Assembly: GCF_000330505.1 (NCBI RefSeq) | Contig: NW_004440309.1 | Span: forward strand, 4,532-68,531 | DNA: 64,000 nt | Direction of reading: 5' to 3' | Source: Entamoeba invadens IP1 | Taxonomy: Eukaryota > Evosea > Mastigamoebida > Endamoebidae | Shown: in pieces, positions 42,631 through 54,500 of the stretch | Position numbering within the stretch: the first letter of the stretch is position 1 | How the letters are laid out: every line of letters begins with the position of its first letter | Translations under genes and position numbers: made by a program | The notes under the pieces: model-generated | The model's input: only the letters and a program-made list of their open reading frames with translations | Told to the model about the DNA's origin: nothing | Databases searched by the model: none

Positions 42631-43779
42631 TCAATTATTCTTGGCTTGTTTCTGCTTTTCATCCTCATCAATGATAAGATCGTATTTCTCAATGAATGGG
42701 ATTTTGATGATTCTGTTATAGATAAGAGACGAGAAGAAGAGCACAATAAAACCGGCCAATTCCAAAATTGACCACCATGTGAGTTCCTCACCGTGTCCTT
42801 TCCAACAGAATTCGATGATAACCATTACTACCCACACACACGCTGTTCTCACACTTTCAAAAATGGTTCTGTTGACTGCGTTGAAATACTTAGTAACCAT
42901 CATACCATACGCGTTGAGACCAAGGACAGCAATAGCAAAGATGATCATGATACCAATAATACCCCACGAGTTAAACATACAGATGAATGAGTCGTAAGTG
43001 TTCTCAAGGGAGTTGTGTGTCATGGTGCTGTAGTCTGACCCCGGCAAGAAAAACCCGAGTGGGCACATGACACAAACTGTTTCAATGACACCGAAAATGC
43101 CTTCGAACGCGACAACCTTAAGAGGAGGCAATGACATGTTTTTCATGAAAAACTCTTCGGCAACGATTTGACCGGCTTGGATGAATTGAGCGATAAGAAT
43201 AAGGCAAATTCCATAGAACGTTTGAAGGCCAGTGGTTTCATTCAATCCAGAGGAGCCTCCTGATATCGCCGAAATACCCACCATAATCAGCGCAACAACA
43301 GAAATAAAGATACCAAGTAATTGTCCCCATCTCACTTTCTTGCCAATGAATATACGAGAAAGAATCGACGAGAAGATGATCATAGAACCTCTTAACATTT
43401 GGAATACAGAAGCTGGCGTATATATCAACCCAAAAGTCATAATGGTCGACGCTACTAAGTCGAATGTTGTTGGAATTAAGATGACAAAGACAGACGGCGA
43501 CTCCGTTTGTTCAGAATCACTCATTTGTGCGTACTCGCCACCTTTCGCTGTTCGGCGTTGGTACAACTCAATGAGCTTCTCGATAAAGAAACAGAGTGAC
43601 ATCGAGAGAAACATAATGATCGACTGGAAGATCGGCTTATCGAAGGTGTGCGAGACGTTGTCATATCCAGTACACTCCATTTCAAGTTGCAATTTCATCG
43701 TGACGCTACTACCCGTACCAAAGAGAAGCATCCCACACAACACATGGATTTGTTGAAGTAAAGCCTTATTGACTTTCAT
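42631..43779 (-). CDS. SLC35F6-like multispan transporter
   Basis: 382 residues from ATG at 43779 with about ten hydrophobic segments. The diagnostic stretch FDLVASTIMTFGLIYTPASV followed by FQMLRGSMIIFSSILSRIF is the hallmark of the SLC35F6 branch of the drug/metabolite transporter superfamily. Also present are QAGQIVAEEFFMKN and a second-half helix pair (NAVNRTIFESVRTACVWVVM). The C-terminal tail is acidic and then Lys/Asn-rich. Family members sit in endomembranes; the substrate is not established, though nucleotide sugars are carried by relatives. Confidence 0.85.
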   Translation of the reverse strand: MKVNKALLQQIHVLCGMLLFGTGSSVTMKLQLEMECTGYDNVSHTFDKPIFQSIIMFLSMSLCFFIEKLIELYQRRTAKGGEYAQMSDSEQTESPSVFVILIPTTFDLVASTIMTFGLIYTPASVFQMLRGSMIIFSSILSRIFIGKKVRWGQLLGIFISVVALIMVGISAISGGSSGLNETTGLQTFYGICLILIAQFIQAGQIVAEEFFMKNMSLPPLKVVAFEGIFGVIETVCVMCPLGFFLPGSDYSTMTHNSLENTYDSFICMFNSWGIIGIMIIFAIAVLGLNAYGMMVTKYFNAVNRTIFESVRTACVWVVMVIIEFCWKGHGEELTWWSILELAGFIVLFFSSLIYNRIIKIPFIEKYDLIIDEDEKQKQAKNN

Positions 43780-44347
43780 TGTCTTAAACCCAATTTTTCA
43801 GTTCTTGGAATTTTAGAGTTGGATGGAAATCTTCTTGCTCATCTTTTTACTTGGGAAATTCAGTCTTTCCAGTAGTTCTCTCCCGTTTTTTTATGCTTTA
43901 AATGTTCCAACGTTCTGTCCCCTTCCCACCTTTTCTTCTTTATTCTTTTTCTTTTAATTCAATTATGGTGGGGTTCGAATAACATTTTTAATTCCCAATA
44001 ATGTTATATATAACATTTATTTGCAGTTGAAATCAGAGTTTCATTATGTTTTTCATAATTTATTAAAAAAAACTTATAGTACTTTAATTACAAAAATACT
44101 AAAACATAAATACTATTTGAATTATTTTAAACCAGATAATTATAGTTAAGTAATTATACTGAAAACTTGAAAATAGAATACCACTCATATTCCTCTTGTG
44201 TCTATTCAATTCAACAATAAATGGAGATGTAAGAATAGAAAACTATATTTTATTGTATTTTTAATAATATTAATAATAAAATTAAACACTTGCAAATTAT
44301 TATGTGATAACTATCGAAAAAGCACAACTCAAAAGAAACAAAAAACA
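43780..44347. promoter_or_regulatory. Divergent intergenic region, 568 bp
   Basis: Between the SLC35F6-like (minus) and TMC-like (plus) genes, so it should contain both promoters. Pyrimidine-rich near the SLC35 start and A-rich near the TMC start. An open frame of 50 codons without ATG precedes the TMC start. No other gene. Confidence 0.4.
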
Positions 44348-45955
44348 ATGACTGACGCAGTGGAACTGACGCCGACTGCATACCCGATAGGGGATATCTC
44401 AGTTTCTGATAATGTGCAACCGCAGCTTACAGACCCCCAACAACTTGCTGAGGACTCGAAAAAGAAGAACAAGCCATTAAGTGTTTTCACGACGAATTTT
44501 GTGCTTCGCCAAAATTTTGGGTTGGGAGTATCGCTCTATTTTGACTTTTTGTATTACGTGATGCTCTCTGATTTAATTATAGGTGTTGGGATGGTGTTTG
44601 TGTGGACGGTACAGAGTGAATATGCATCAGTCACGACCAATCCGATGTCGATATTATACATCGAAGCGTATGGTTCTGGTGCGTTCAATTATTACTTCTT
44701 TTTCATCACTAACATCCTCTTTTTCATTGTGTGTTTAGGACAAGGGTTATATTACTACCTCTCCCGGCGAAATATCGTCAAGAGGGAATACGAGAAGGAA
44801 AAGATTTTAATGGAAATCGACAAGGACTTTGTCAACATGATATCAATGCCATCGGAACGGGACAAAGATGGGTCAATGCTTCAGAAAGGGAAGTCGTCGT
44901 GGATCAATCGGAAGTCGTTTAAAGTCCTTTCATATGTGATCTTCATGCTCTTCACCTTATTCTTTTGTGGCGTTCTTGTCGTCGTTATTTACTTCAAACC
45001 CGAACAAGACAAAATTCAAAAGTTCGTCGACGATCAATTACAAAAGATCAACGTCCCACTGTTCTCGTTTTATGATATTTTAGTGTCTGTGCTACTCTAC
45101 ATATTCTATCAAATACTTCGCGTCATCGCAAAGTTGGTCTCAATGATCGAAAAACATAGAAAATATATCGGTTACGTCACCGGAAGAACCATCAAATATT
45201 TCATCGGTAAAATTTTCTTGGTCATGTCAATTTATATCACAAATCGATTAACTAACTTCGATAAAGGATGTCCACTCGCGTCCGCTGGATCAACATTCTT
45301 CACCGTCGTCTTGACCGATTTGGTCCTCACAAATTTCTTCGGCTTGTTAATGCCATTCATACAGCACAAGTTCCCCGTGTTGAAAAAACTCCAAATAAAA
45401 CTCGCGAAGTGCTTGTTGCCTTGTTGGAAACAGAACTTCGATGAGACTGATATTGAGGTTTGTGGTGTAATGGAAATATAGAATTTTTATAATATATAAT
45501 ATAGTAATATTATATATTATAATATTACTATAATAATATAATATATTTATAATAATAATAATATTACTATATTTATATAGCAACGTACTAACTTTTAGGC
45601 ACAATTTGAAATTGAAAGTGAGTATTTTGAAATCTACTTCAGACAGTTTAATGTCTTAGTTGGTTCTACGACTTCACCCATTTTGATGTTAATTGGTGCG
45701 TTATCGTTTGCTATTGAATATGCATGTGACAAAGTCAAACTTGTGAAGTTCTGTTACAAGTCGAAGAAGACCCCGGGGATGATGATCCGATTCAACCAGT
45801 GGTTTTTGACATTCACGTTCATTCTCTCCTTCATATTGTGGCCGTACGGCGGATTTTGGATCGTATCTGGAGATTTGTTCGGCCTTCTCAATAAAAATTA
45901 TTGTGACTGCAATCTGTTTAGAAGTCGAAATGACTTCTTATTGATGCAGTGCTAA
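44348..45955 (+). CDS. TMC-like multispan membrane protein
   Basis: Exons 44348-45457 and 45599-45955, with a 141-bp intron (GTTTGTG ... GTACTAACTTTTAG). The phase-0 join gives ETDIE-AQFEIESEYFEIYF and a 488-residue protein with about eight hydrophobic segments. The N-terminal block RQNFGLGVSLYFDFLYYVML resembles the TMC/anoctamin-like opening FG.GV..YF.FL. After the CCW-type segment (CLLPCWKQNFDE), the second exon contains QFNVLVGSTTSPILMLIGAL, like the conserved TMC core strand before the final helices. The family forms ion channels or lipid-active channels; ion and regulation cannot be told. It is shorter than animal TMC proteins. I chose the ATG at 44348 although the frame is open further upstream. 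Confidence 0.68.
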
Positions 45956-46375
45956 CTCTTTGTTTTTGGTTTCATTTGGTTTGGACAATAGTTCTATTAT
46001 AACATTCATTCTTTATTCATTATAGTAATCTTATAGTAACATTCTTATTGTTACTATAATAATACTATAATAATATTATAATAATAATATTACATGTAAT
46101 TTACTATTTAATACTATTTATTATAATAGTACTATAATAAATAATTATAATTGATAATATTATTACAATATTAACACCAAATTAACGAGCTCTTTTTTGT
46201 TTATAAATAAAAGCAAAAATCAAAAGAAATGGTAAATTAAAAAATGATGTTAATTAATTATCATAGAAGAAATAAGAAAAGAGCAGAAAACAACAAGATA
46301 AATTAGTGCGGAAAGTGGAGTGACACCGCTGTAGGAAGTGCCATCCGAACACAACTATGAACATTGTGCACGAGT
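45956..46375. other. Intergenic, AT-rich with TAATAA runs
   Basis: 3' flank of two convergent genes. Interrupted TATAATAATA runs; no gene. Confidence 0.5.
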
Positions 46376-47023
46376 TTAAAAAGTTTTTGTCAACATCAGT
46401 CTTGGGTCGTTTTTTTCTATAGTGACGACGGAAACTGTGTCTGTGACGAGTTTACATAAAATGGTGTTAACTTGTTCGCCAACGGTTTCTATTTCCTTCT
46501 TACCCATTATGAATTGATTGTTAAAGAAAACATGTTTGAGGCGCTCGAGTTGAAAGCCCCGTTTACTTTTCTTCGACATTTTGGAGTTAAAAAAGAAGCC
46601 CTTTTCGACTAAGACATCGAGTAAAAAATTGTGGATGAAAATCCGCTTGTTCTTTTGAACACGTCGTGTTGCCGTTTGTTGATTCTTGCCTGTGAAGTGT
46701 TTTTCGTCGAATGTTTGACTACACCGCTCCTCAGCAAGTCTTGCGACATCGATTTCTTCGGCTTCGAATCGTAAGGATTTTATATTAGGGATACTCGTGG
46801 TCACCGTTGGTTGTCGTCTTCTTTTTTCAATTGTTATTGAACAGTATTGATTTAAAAAAGATAAGAGAACGGCTTGTTGATAAGCTTCAAAAGATTTGTT
46901 TTCTCTCTTCTTTGCAGTGTACTTGGGATCACTCCAATGGATTTTTTCTTTTGTCTCAGTCACCTTTTTGGTGGCCTTTTTGAAAGGACGAAACGTTTGA
47001 GTATGACTTGCAAGAGACTGCAT
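46376..47023 (-). CDS. Hypothetical basic protein
   Basis: 215 residues from ATG at 47023, strongly basic (KKATKKVTETKEKIHWSDPK, then RRVQKNKRIFIHNFLLDVLV). Mixed helix and disorder, no signal or membrane segment, no domain recognised. Basic composition would suit a nucleic-acid-binding or ribosome-linked role, but that is a guess. Confidence 0.68.
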   Translation of the reverse strand: MQSLASHTQTFRPFKKATKKVTETKEKIHWSDPKYTAKKRENKSFEAYQQAVLLSFLNQYCSITIEKRRRQPTVTTSIPNIKSLRFEAEEIDVARLAEERCSQTFDEKHFTGKNQQTATRRVQKNKRIFIHNFLLDVLVEKGFFFNSKMSKKSKRGFQLERLKHVFFNNQFIMGKKEIETVGEQVNTILCKLVTDTVSVVTIEKNDPRLMLTKTF

Positions 47024-49617
47024 TGTATAGAAGTTTTTGAGTTCGTTCTCTCAAATAGCAGTGCTAAGAATGTAGTGCTCGTCATCGTGGTGTTTGTTAT
47101 TCTTTCCTCTTCCATTCTACCCATTTTTCTTCCTTTGAGTGGCTCTCACTTGATTTGGGTTTTTTCCCAAACACCACCGTCTTGTCCCTCGACAACAGAG
47201 GAAAATTCCGTACAAAAACGATGGAAGTTAACCAAAAATATATTGGACATAGTCGGTTTGTTGTGTTTGAAGAAGAACATTCTCGATTTCCTGATCTTTA
47301 AGCTGATATGGCCGTGTTTCAATATGGTCAGTTTGTTTGCTCGACCAAAAATATCAAATTTTTTGCATTTTTTTAAATGGGTATTTCGAGCGACGGAAGA
47401 TCCCTATTTATATTTCACACTTTTATTTACTTAAGTGTTGATGGATTTTCATTACCTTATTAACATCATTATTTGGCTTACTTTGTAGTATGAAAACACA
47501 GAAATGGAGAGAAAAAGGCCAGCACTGCAGTTTATTTTGGTAAAGAGTAAATATATTTTTCATACTTTTTCTTTTCTCACTTTGTTTATAAGTTTCGAAC
47601 GGCATGTGGAACATAATAATACCACTTCGTTAAATTTCAGTCGTGTAATTTGATACTTTTGACACAGATATTGCATTAGGGTGTTCTATTTATAAGAGTA
47701 AAGTTTGGAGATTATATTGAAAAAAGGTGCAGTAAGTTGTAACTGTGAAATTTGGAAAGAAACGGGAAATTTGAATAATCCAGTTTACGATCGAAATAGA
47801 TTTCGAAAAAGGGTTGCTTGAGTTATATAAATGGATTTTTCAATTTCCTTTTTCACAATATATTTTTAAACAACAATTACAAAAGCAATTGGATTTTTTA
47901 GTTGAAAATTCTATCGTGTATATAGTAAATTCAAATTGCCAACACAGGGTTATAGATTACACTTATTTTTTGAGTTTATTAGAATAAACATAATAATTAT
48001 TTTATAATTAATGGTTAATGGAACCAAATACGATACAAGTTTAATCATTGTGATTATTTCAATTCTAAAACTGCATCAATACAAATTAAAAATTACATGA
48101 AAATGAAAATAATAACTTGGAAAAAGTAAATTAATGACGATTTGTTCATTTTAGTTTGAACTTATGTGCACTCTTCTTTTAACTTATAAATCTATTTATT
48201 TATATTTTCACTCATAATTTTCAGATTGCAGATGATGAGGAATAATCTTCTGTTCTTAGTATAAGGTATTGAATAAAGGTGCAACAAAAAAGATCCCGAA
48301 TTGTAGCCGTTTTTTACGTAAAATTTACTCTAAATTAAATTATAAATTTGTTTTCTTTTCAACTTTTTCGAACAAAAAAACTGCCATGACTTTTTTTTGT
48401 AAAAAGCTTTTTAATTTATTTGTTATCCCTTTTTTTAGTCAAATCGCTTTTGATAATGGCATTTTTTTAATTTGGTATAACTTATTAATAAAAAAACTAC
48501 TATTTTACTGATGATAATAGTTATCAAATAATATAATCAAAACTTTAGCAAAGCATATAGTAAATTGTCTATCATTTTTAATTTCTCATCACAATAAATA
48601 TAGATGAAGTAAAAAACTATTATAAAATAGAAACACCTTTTAATTATTTACCCAACCATGCAGTTAAAATCACATTATTATTGATTATTTTATTATCTTT
48701 AATATATGAAATTATAAATGAATAGTTATTTATAATTAAGCAAAAACATTGAAAAAACTACTCGTTGATGATTATCAGTCCTTATGGTCTTTCAAATTGT
48801 TTGATATTTTTTACTAAAATAACTTCTTGGCATTAACGATTATTTTTTTATTTTTATTTTAGACATTAATAAAAGTTAAATTATTAGGAATTTTCTTGTT
48901 TTTTTGTTTTTAGTTATTAATAGTAAAAATAATATTATAAATTTATTACACGTTTTTAATTAAATATATTATAATATACTTATTATTAATAAAATATTTA
49001 TATACCAAAACAAAGATACTTTATAAAAAACATTGACAATTGGTTGTCAATATAACTTTTATAAAAACTATTAATTTGTTATTAGACATAAATCACGTTT
49101 TATTTTAGCTATAAGTTAACTATAAAATAGCTAATATTCACCATTTTTAAATTTTTATGATGATTATTGTTTTGAATTATGAAATCATTGAACTGAATAT
49201 TTAATTTGTGTTTTAACCACCAGTTTAACACTTTAAATAACATTGAACAAAATTTAAGTGATCTAAAAATCGGGAAATCTCGAGTTTATTAAATAAATTT
49301 CCGTTTTTTTAGAGTTTATACTATGTGTATAAACAATACACAAGCCAAAAAAGGAAAATCATCAAAAATTTGATTAATATCCCCGTAAAAACAGGCCAAA
49401 ACAAAAATAAGGGGGTTATTTTAAGTGTTAAGTTTGAACAGACTTATTTATTTAGTTAAGTTGAATACATTTACTTATAAAACTATATCCAATTTTGTAT
49501 AATATAGTAATTATATTATTAATTGAATACAACTTAACTAATTATATTATTTGAATTTAACTATCATAAAAGAACTGATTTTATTCAAATCACAAAAATA
49601 CAGAAAACACAAGACGC
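47024..49617. other. Long intergenic region, 2.6 kb
   Basis: The first 400 bp (to about 47430) is less AT-rich and contains a plus-strand frame continuing from the antisense of the previous gene and a minus-strand frame of about 50 codons. Neither shows conserved features. The rest is very AT-rich. A short frame at 48269-48511 looks like random low-complexity sequence. Confidence 0.45.
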
Positions 49618-50568
49618 ATGAAAAAGTCTGACCAAACGAAAACACAAAAACAATTTAAAGAGGCGTTTGGCGAAAAACTGAATGCCCTTGAAAAAATACC
49701 ACTCAAATTTACCAAAATGGAACGACCAATTGAAGTTATTGATACAACCCCTCCGCCGTCCTTATACCCAATCTTTTCTACCGACACGTTGTCGTATACT
49801 TCACTCTCAACTTACCCATTTCGTAACGGCAAGAAAATAGGCAATCCAATATGCGACAAAGCTAAAGCAGTGATGTACAAAGACGTGATGATAGTTGTCA
49901 TAGCTGATGGGTGTGGGTTGGGCACAAACGTCTTTTCTGCGTCGGAGAATGCAGTGAATACCATAACAAAGTCGATGATTGAAAACATTGACAAATGTAA
50001 GACGACAACAGACGTCGCAGAGGTAATGGTAGACTCCGTCGTCATGGGCCACTTCTCTATCATTGAAAAGAGCCCTGAAACGTTTTGCATTGGCACAACA
50101 ACAGTCCTTCTTTCGGTCGTTGCGTTTACAATGACAAATTTGCCCGTTATTTTGACGCTATCTATAGGCGATTGTTCCGCCTTTATAATCTCGAAATCTC
50201 AATCTCGCGCTTGTCAAGTTGTCAGTGACTCAAAAACAAGCCTGAAAGAGGCCACAGATTGCGGTGGACGGATCGGTCCCTTTGTTGATAAAAACTTTCC
50301 CGATCTCCGAAACGCGTCTTTGACTTTGACGCACTGCGAAAAGAATGACGTTTTTCTCGTGGCAACCGACGGTTTTGTTGACAATTTCAATCCTTCGTTT
50401 TTGGGGAATTGTCCAAGTGAACTGGGCTTGTTTTGCCAAGATTGGGAAGCTGCAAGGGAATGCCCCAACTTTTTAGAAAAAAAGAAAAAGTGGACGGAAA
50501 ATCTTGTTTATTCCTTCTTTAACACTTCGCAGTCAATCTCCGTTTGTTTCTTTTTTGAACTACTATAA
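49618..50568 (+). CDS. PP2C-like protein phosphatase
   Basis: 316 residues from ATG at 49618. PP2C motifs in order: NPICDKAKAVMY with the first metal Asp, MIVVIADGCGLG in place of DGHGG, FCIGTTTVLLSVV, LTLSIGDCSAFII and VFLVATDGFVDNF with the late metal Asp. The DGCGLG form is a variant in which Cys replaces the usual His. The fold should bind two Mn/Mg ions and remove phosphate from Ser/Thr. The last residues read SISVCFFFELL; a GTTTGT at 50542 followed by TCTAG at 50575 would give a 34-bp intron and an ending SISFNLL instead, so the C-terminus is uncertain. Confidence 0.78.
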   Translation: MKKSDQTKTQKQFKEAFGEKLNALEKIPLKFTKMERPIEVIDTTPPPSLYPIFSTDTLSYTSLSTYPFRNGKKIGNPICDKAKAVMYKDVMIVVIADGCGLGTNVFSASENAVNTITKSMIENIDKCKTTTDVAEVMVDSVVMGHFSIIEKSPETFCIGTTTVLLSVVAFTMTNLPVILTLSIGDCSAFIISKSQSRACQVVSDSKTSLKEATDCGGRIGPFVDKNFPDLRNASLTLTHCEKNDVFLVATDGFVDNFNPSFLGNCPSELGLFCQDWEAARECPNFLEKKKKWTENLVYSFFNTSQSISVCFFFELL

Positions 50569-50634
50569 TTTCTAGTTTAATTTATTATAATAATAGAAGA
50601 AATATAAAATGACACGTAGAATTTTATTGAGAAG

Positions 50635-51135
50635 ATGAGTGAGTACGTTGTCGGAACGACACAAGCGTCGCGGCGGTATTTAGAGACAAAGCCTGGTGAG
50701 CGTTTGCCGATCGACCCGGTACGTTATCCCGGGAAATGTGATCATGGTACCGTTATAGCTTTTAAAATTAAAAAGAGAATAGAAGAGACAGAAGATCTTT
50801 CTAGTATTATTCCCATGTATTCTTCTTCATTGTTTGGTGGTGGAGAAGCTGTTGGTCTTGGGCGAATGAAAAGTGAAAAACCTCAAAAACTGGTTGTCTG
50901 TCAGAACCCAACAAAGTCTGCCAAAAGAGACTCGTTGAGGGAAACTAAAAACACGTCTGCTGCTGAAATCGACTCGCAAGCGTCACTCGAACCAATCGAG
51001 ATTTTCCCCGATGACGTCGTCATTAAATTCACCCCAGAAGACAAACCACTGTCAATGAAGTTCAGCTCCGAAAGCCAAATACCAACACCCGCACTGGGAA
51101 GGAGTATTGGCGAAGAAATCAAACCAAAGGAATAG
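50635..51135 (+). CDS. Hypothetical, probably disordered protein
   Basis: 166 residues from ATG at 50635, only 66 bp after the phosphatase and in the same direction. Acidic and Ser/Pro-rich, no hydrophobic segments. Segments PDDVVIKFTPEDKPLSMKF and KPGERLPIDPVRYPGKCD are the more ordered parts. No family recognised. Confidence 0.7.
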   Translation: MSEYVVGTTQASRRYLETKPGERLPIDPVRYPGKCDHGTVIAFKIKKRIEETEDLSSIIPMYSSSLFGGGEAVGLGRMKSEKPQKLVVCQNPTKSAKRDSLRETKNTSAAEIDSQASLEPIEIFPDDVVIKFTPEDKPLSMKFSSESQIPTPALGRSIGEEIKPKE

Positions 51136-51512
51136 ACAAATCCTATATTTGTAGTTAAATTTATTATATAGTTTGTCAATGTATAACAAATTCTATATGT
51201 ATAGTTGTATCTAAGAATGTAGTTTGGTGAGACGATTTACTAATAAAATCTACTATTGAATAGTTTTTTTTCATAATGAACACTTATACTAGTATAAACT
51301 ATACACAATAGTATATGAAAAAGGAAAAACTTGAGAAAAAGAAAAATGCCAACCCTTTTTTGTTATAAAAAATGTTATTTGTGGCTTGAGTGAAAAGACT
51401 CAACAATCTTTTTTCTATAGTAATCAAATAAATAGTAAAACAATTATTAAAACAATAAGAAAAAAAGATGTGAGTAAACAAGTCTGTTACGAGGAAAACT
51501 GAAAAATCAGAG
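51136..51512. other. Intergenic, upstream of RPC1
   Basis: AT-rich 377-bp region that should hold the RPC1 promoter. No GAAC consensus or gene is evident. Confidence 0.45.
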
Positions 51513-54500
51513 ATGACCGAGGAAAAGGGAAAACGCCGAGACTTCAAGGGGAAGTCGAACGGCAAGATTTCGATAGAGAAGGAAGATATCCCATTTATCG
51601 GAGGGTCTGAACGTCCGAGCAAAATCACAACGATCCAATTTACGATGTTTGATAAGACACAGATGAACCGCATTGGAGAGTTTGAAGTGAACCAACCGAA
51701 CTTGTTTGTTATTGGGTCGAGACAACCGAATCCGGATGGAGTTTTGGATCGAAGACTGGGAGTGTGTGATTCTGTGAACACATGCAAGACATGCGGGAAG
51801 AATGTCGACGAGTGTTGCGGGCACTTTGGAGAGATCAATTTAGCGCTTCCGGTGTTCCATATCGGATTCTTCCGCCCGATCATTCAAGTGTTGCAATGTG
51901 TCTGCAAGAACTGTAATAGACTGTTGTTGACTGACGAGGAGCGGGAATACTACTTGAAACGAATGAGAAACAAAACGACGGATACCATTCAGAGGACGAT
52001 GTTGGTCCGTGCGCTCATAGTTCAATGCAGAAAACACTACAATGGGTGTCCGCACTGTAACGCTATCAATGGAAGTGTGAGGAAATATGGCAACATCAAA
52101 TTGGTGCATGACAAGTATCACAAAGATCCCAATTTGAATGAGATGAACGAGTTTTACGACGGGTTTGATGAAAGTATTAAGATGGACAAGGAAATTGGCG
52201 CGTTTCTTGGGAACGCACAGGAGGACTTGGACCCGTTGAGAGTGTTGAATATATTCAAGTCGTTGGTTAGAGAAGATATCGAGGCGATGGATTTCTCACC
52301 GGACGCACCGCCAGAGAAATTGATATTGACTTCTGTGCCTGTCCCGCCATTAACTATAAGGCCGTCCGTCTCGATGGATGGTGGGAATGCATCGAATGAG
52401 GATGATTTAACAACGCAATTGAAAGAAGTAGTCGAGTGTAACACGAAGATCATTGCTTTAATGGAGAAGGGATATTCCCCATATCAATTTTATGAGGCGT
52501 GGGATCAACTGACTGTTGCGGTGTCGTTGATCATTAACTCTGATTTGCCGATGTGTGAGGAGAAAGGGAAACCGTTGCGATCGTTGTGTCAACGACTGAA
52601 AGGGAAACACGGTCGATTTAGAGGGAACTTATTGGGGAAAAGAGTCGACTTTTCGGGAAGAACTGTCATTTCCCCCGATCCCAATTTGGACGTGGAACAA
52701 CTTGGAGTACCTCAGTTGATGGCAATCACACTGACATACCCCGAGAGAGTCACGCGGTATAATATTGAGAAGATGCGTCAGTTGGTAAGAAATGGTCCAG
52801 ACACATATCCTGGGTGTAATGGGATTATTATGATTGATGGCAACAGACGATCCATGATGATCAAGCCCGAGATGAGAGAAAAGTTTGCGAAGGAACTGCG
52901 GATTGGAGAGATTGTTGAAAGACATTTAGAAGATGGGGATATTGTGCTCTTCAACCGACAGCCGTCACTCCATCGAATCTCAATTATGTGTCACATTGCT
53001 AAGGTCTTACCGTGGAGAACTATGAGATTCAATGAGTGTGTGTGTACGCCGTATAATGCAGATTTCGATGGCGATGAAATGAACTTGCACGTCCCACAAA
53101 CAGAAGAAGCGCGTGCTGAATGTTTGATGTTGATGCACTCTGCAAAGAACTTACAAACGCCAAGAACAGGACAGATGATCATTGCAGAGACTCAGGATTT
53201 CTTGACAGTGTCATTCTTGTTAACGGCGAAAGACTTTGTTGTGACCGAAGAAGAGATGATGCTGTGGTCATGTTGGTTCCACAACGCTGGTGTCGAGATC
53301 CGATTGCCGACACCGGCGTATTTGAAACCGAAGAAGTTGTGGACTGGCAAACAGTTGTACGGCCTTGCGTTGCGACCAAATCCGAATTTTGGGGTGGACA
53401 TTTGTCTTGATGCGCCAAGCAAGAATTACAGTAAAGAGGGGAAATGGATGTGTATGAAAGATGGGTGGATCTGCTTCAAACATAGTCAATTGGTGTGTGG
53501 ACAAATCGACAAAGCGATTATAGGGTCTGGGAACAAGAGTGGACTGTTCCACTTGATATTGCGGGACTACGGACTTCTCGACAGTGCAAAGATGATGGCG
53601 CACATTTCGCGCTTCTGTGCGAGATTTTTGGGGGACTACGGATTCTCCATTGGGATTAGTGACGTCACTCCGTCATTGTCATTAACACGAATGAAAGAAG
53701 AGTTAGTTGGCGAGGGGTATGCAAAGTGTGATCAGTTCATTAAGAGTTATAATGACGGGAAACAAGAGATTCAACCGGGTTCAACGCCAGAGCAAACACT
53801 TGAAGCGTTGCTGAACTCCGAGTTGTCACAAGTCAGAGAACGAGCTGGGAAGAGGTGCATTGACGAGTTGCGATGTGACAATTCGCCGTTGGTTATGGCG
53901 CTTTGTGGGAGTAAAGGGTCGGTGATTAACATTTCGCAGATGATTGCGTGTGTCGGGCAACAGACTGTGAATGGAGGACGAGTTTCTGATGGGTTCATAT
54001 CGAGGAGTTTGCCACACTTTCCGTTACACTCGAGAACGCCACAGGCCAAGGGGTTTGTCAAAAACTCGTTCTTCACGGGGCTCAATGCGACCGAATTCTT
54101 TTTCCACACTATGGGTGGGAGAGAAGGTCTTGTAGATTCTGCTGTGAAGACTGCCGAGACCGGATATATGCAGAGAAGACTGATGAAGGCGTTGGAAGAC
54201 TTGCATGTCCATTATGATGGGACGGTTCGAAGTGCGGGGATGACGGTGATTGAGTTCAAATATGGTGATGATGGGTTGGACCCTTTGAAAGTCGAGTGTG
54301 ATATCGATCCCATCAACTACGAGTCGGTTTTAGCTAATTTACAACAACACCAGAAGACCGAAGACTTGTACATCACCCCCAAAACCTTTGATTCTTATTA
54401 CAAAGAAGCGCTCACCGGTGTTCAAATAGTCACCGATTTGTGGAAATCGCAACTTGATGTGTTTATGGAGAAAAAGAAGAGTGAGATGAGTGAGGTATAC

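Noticed and set aside
46874..47434. 186-codon plus-strand frame
   Set aside because: Its first third is antisense to the minus-strand gene at 46376-47023 and the rest has no recognisable features; I could not support a separate gene.
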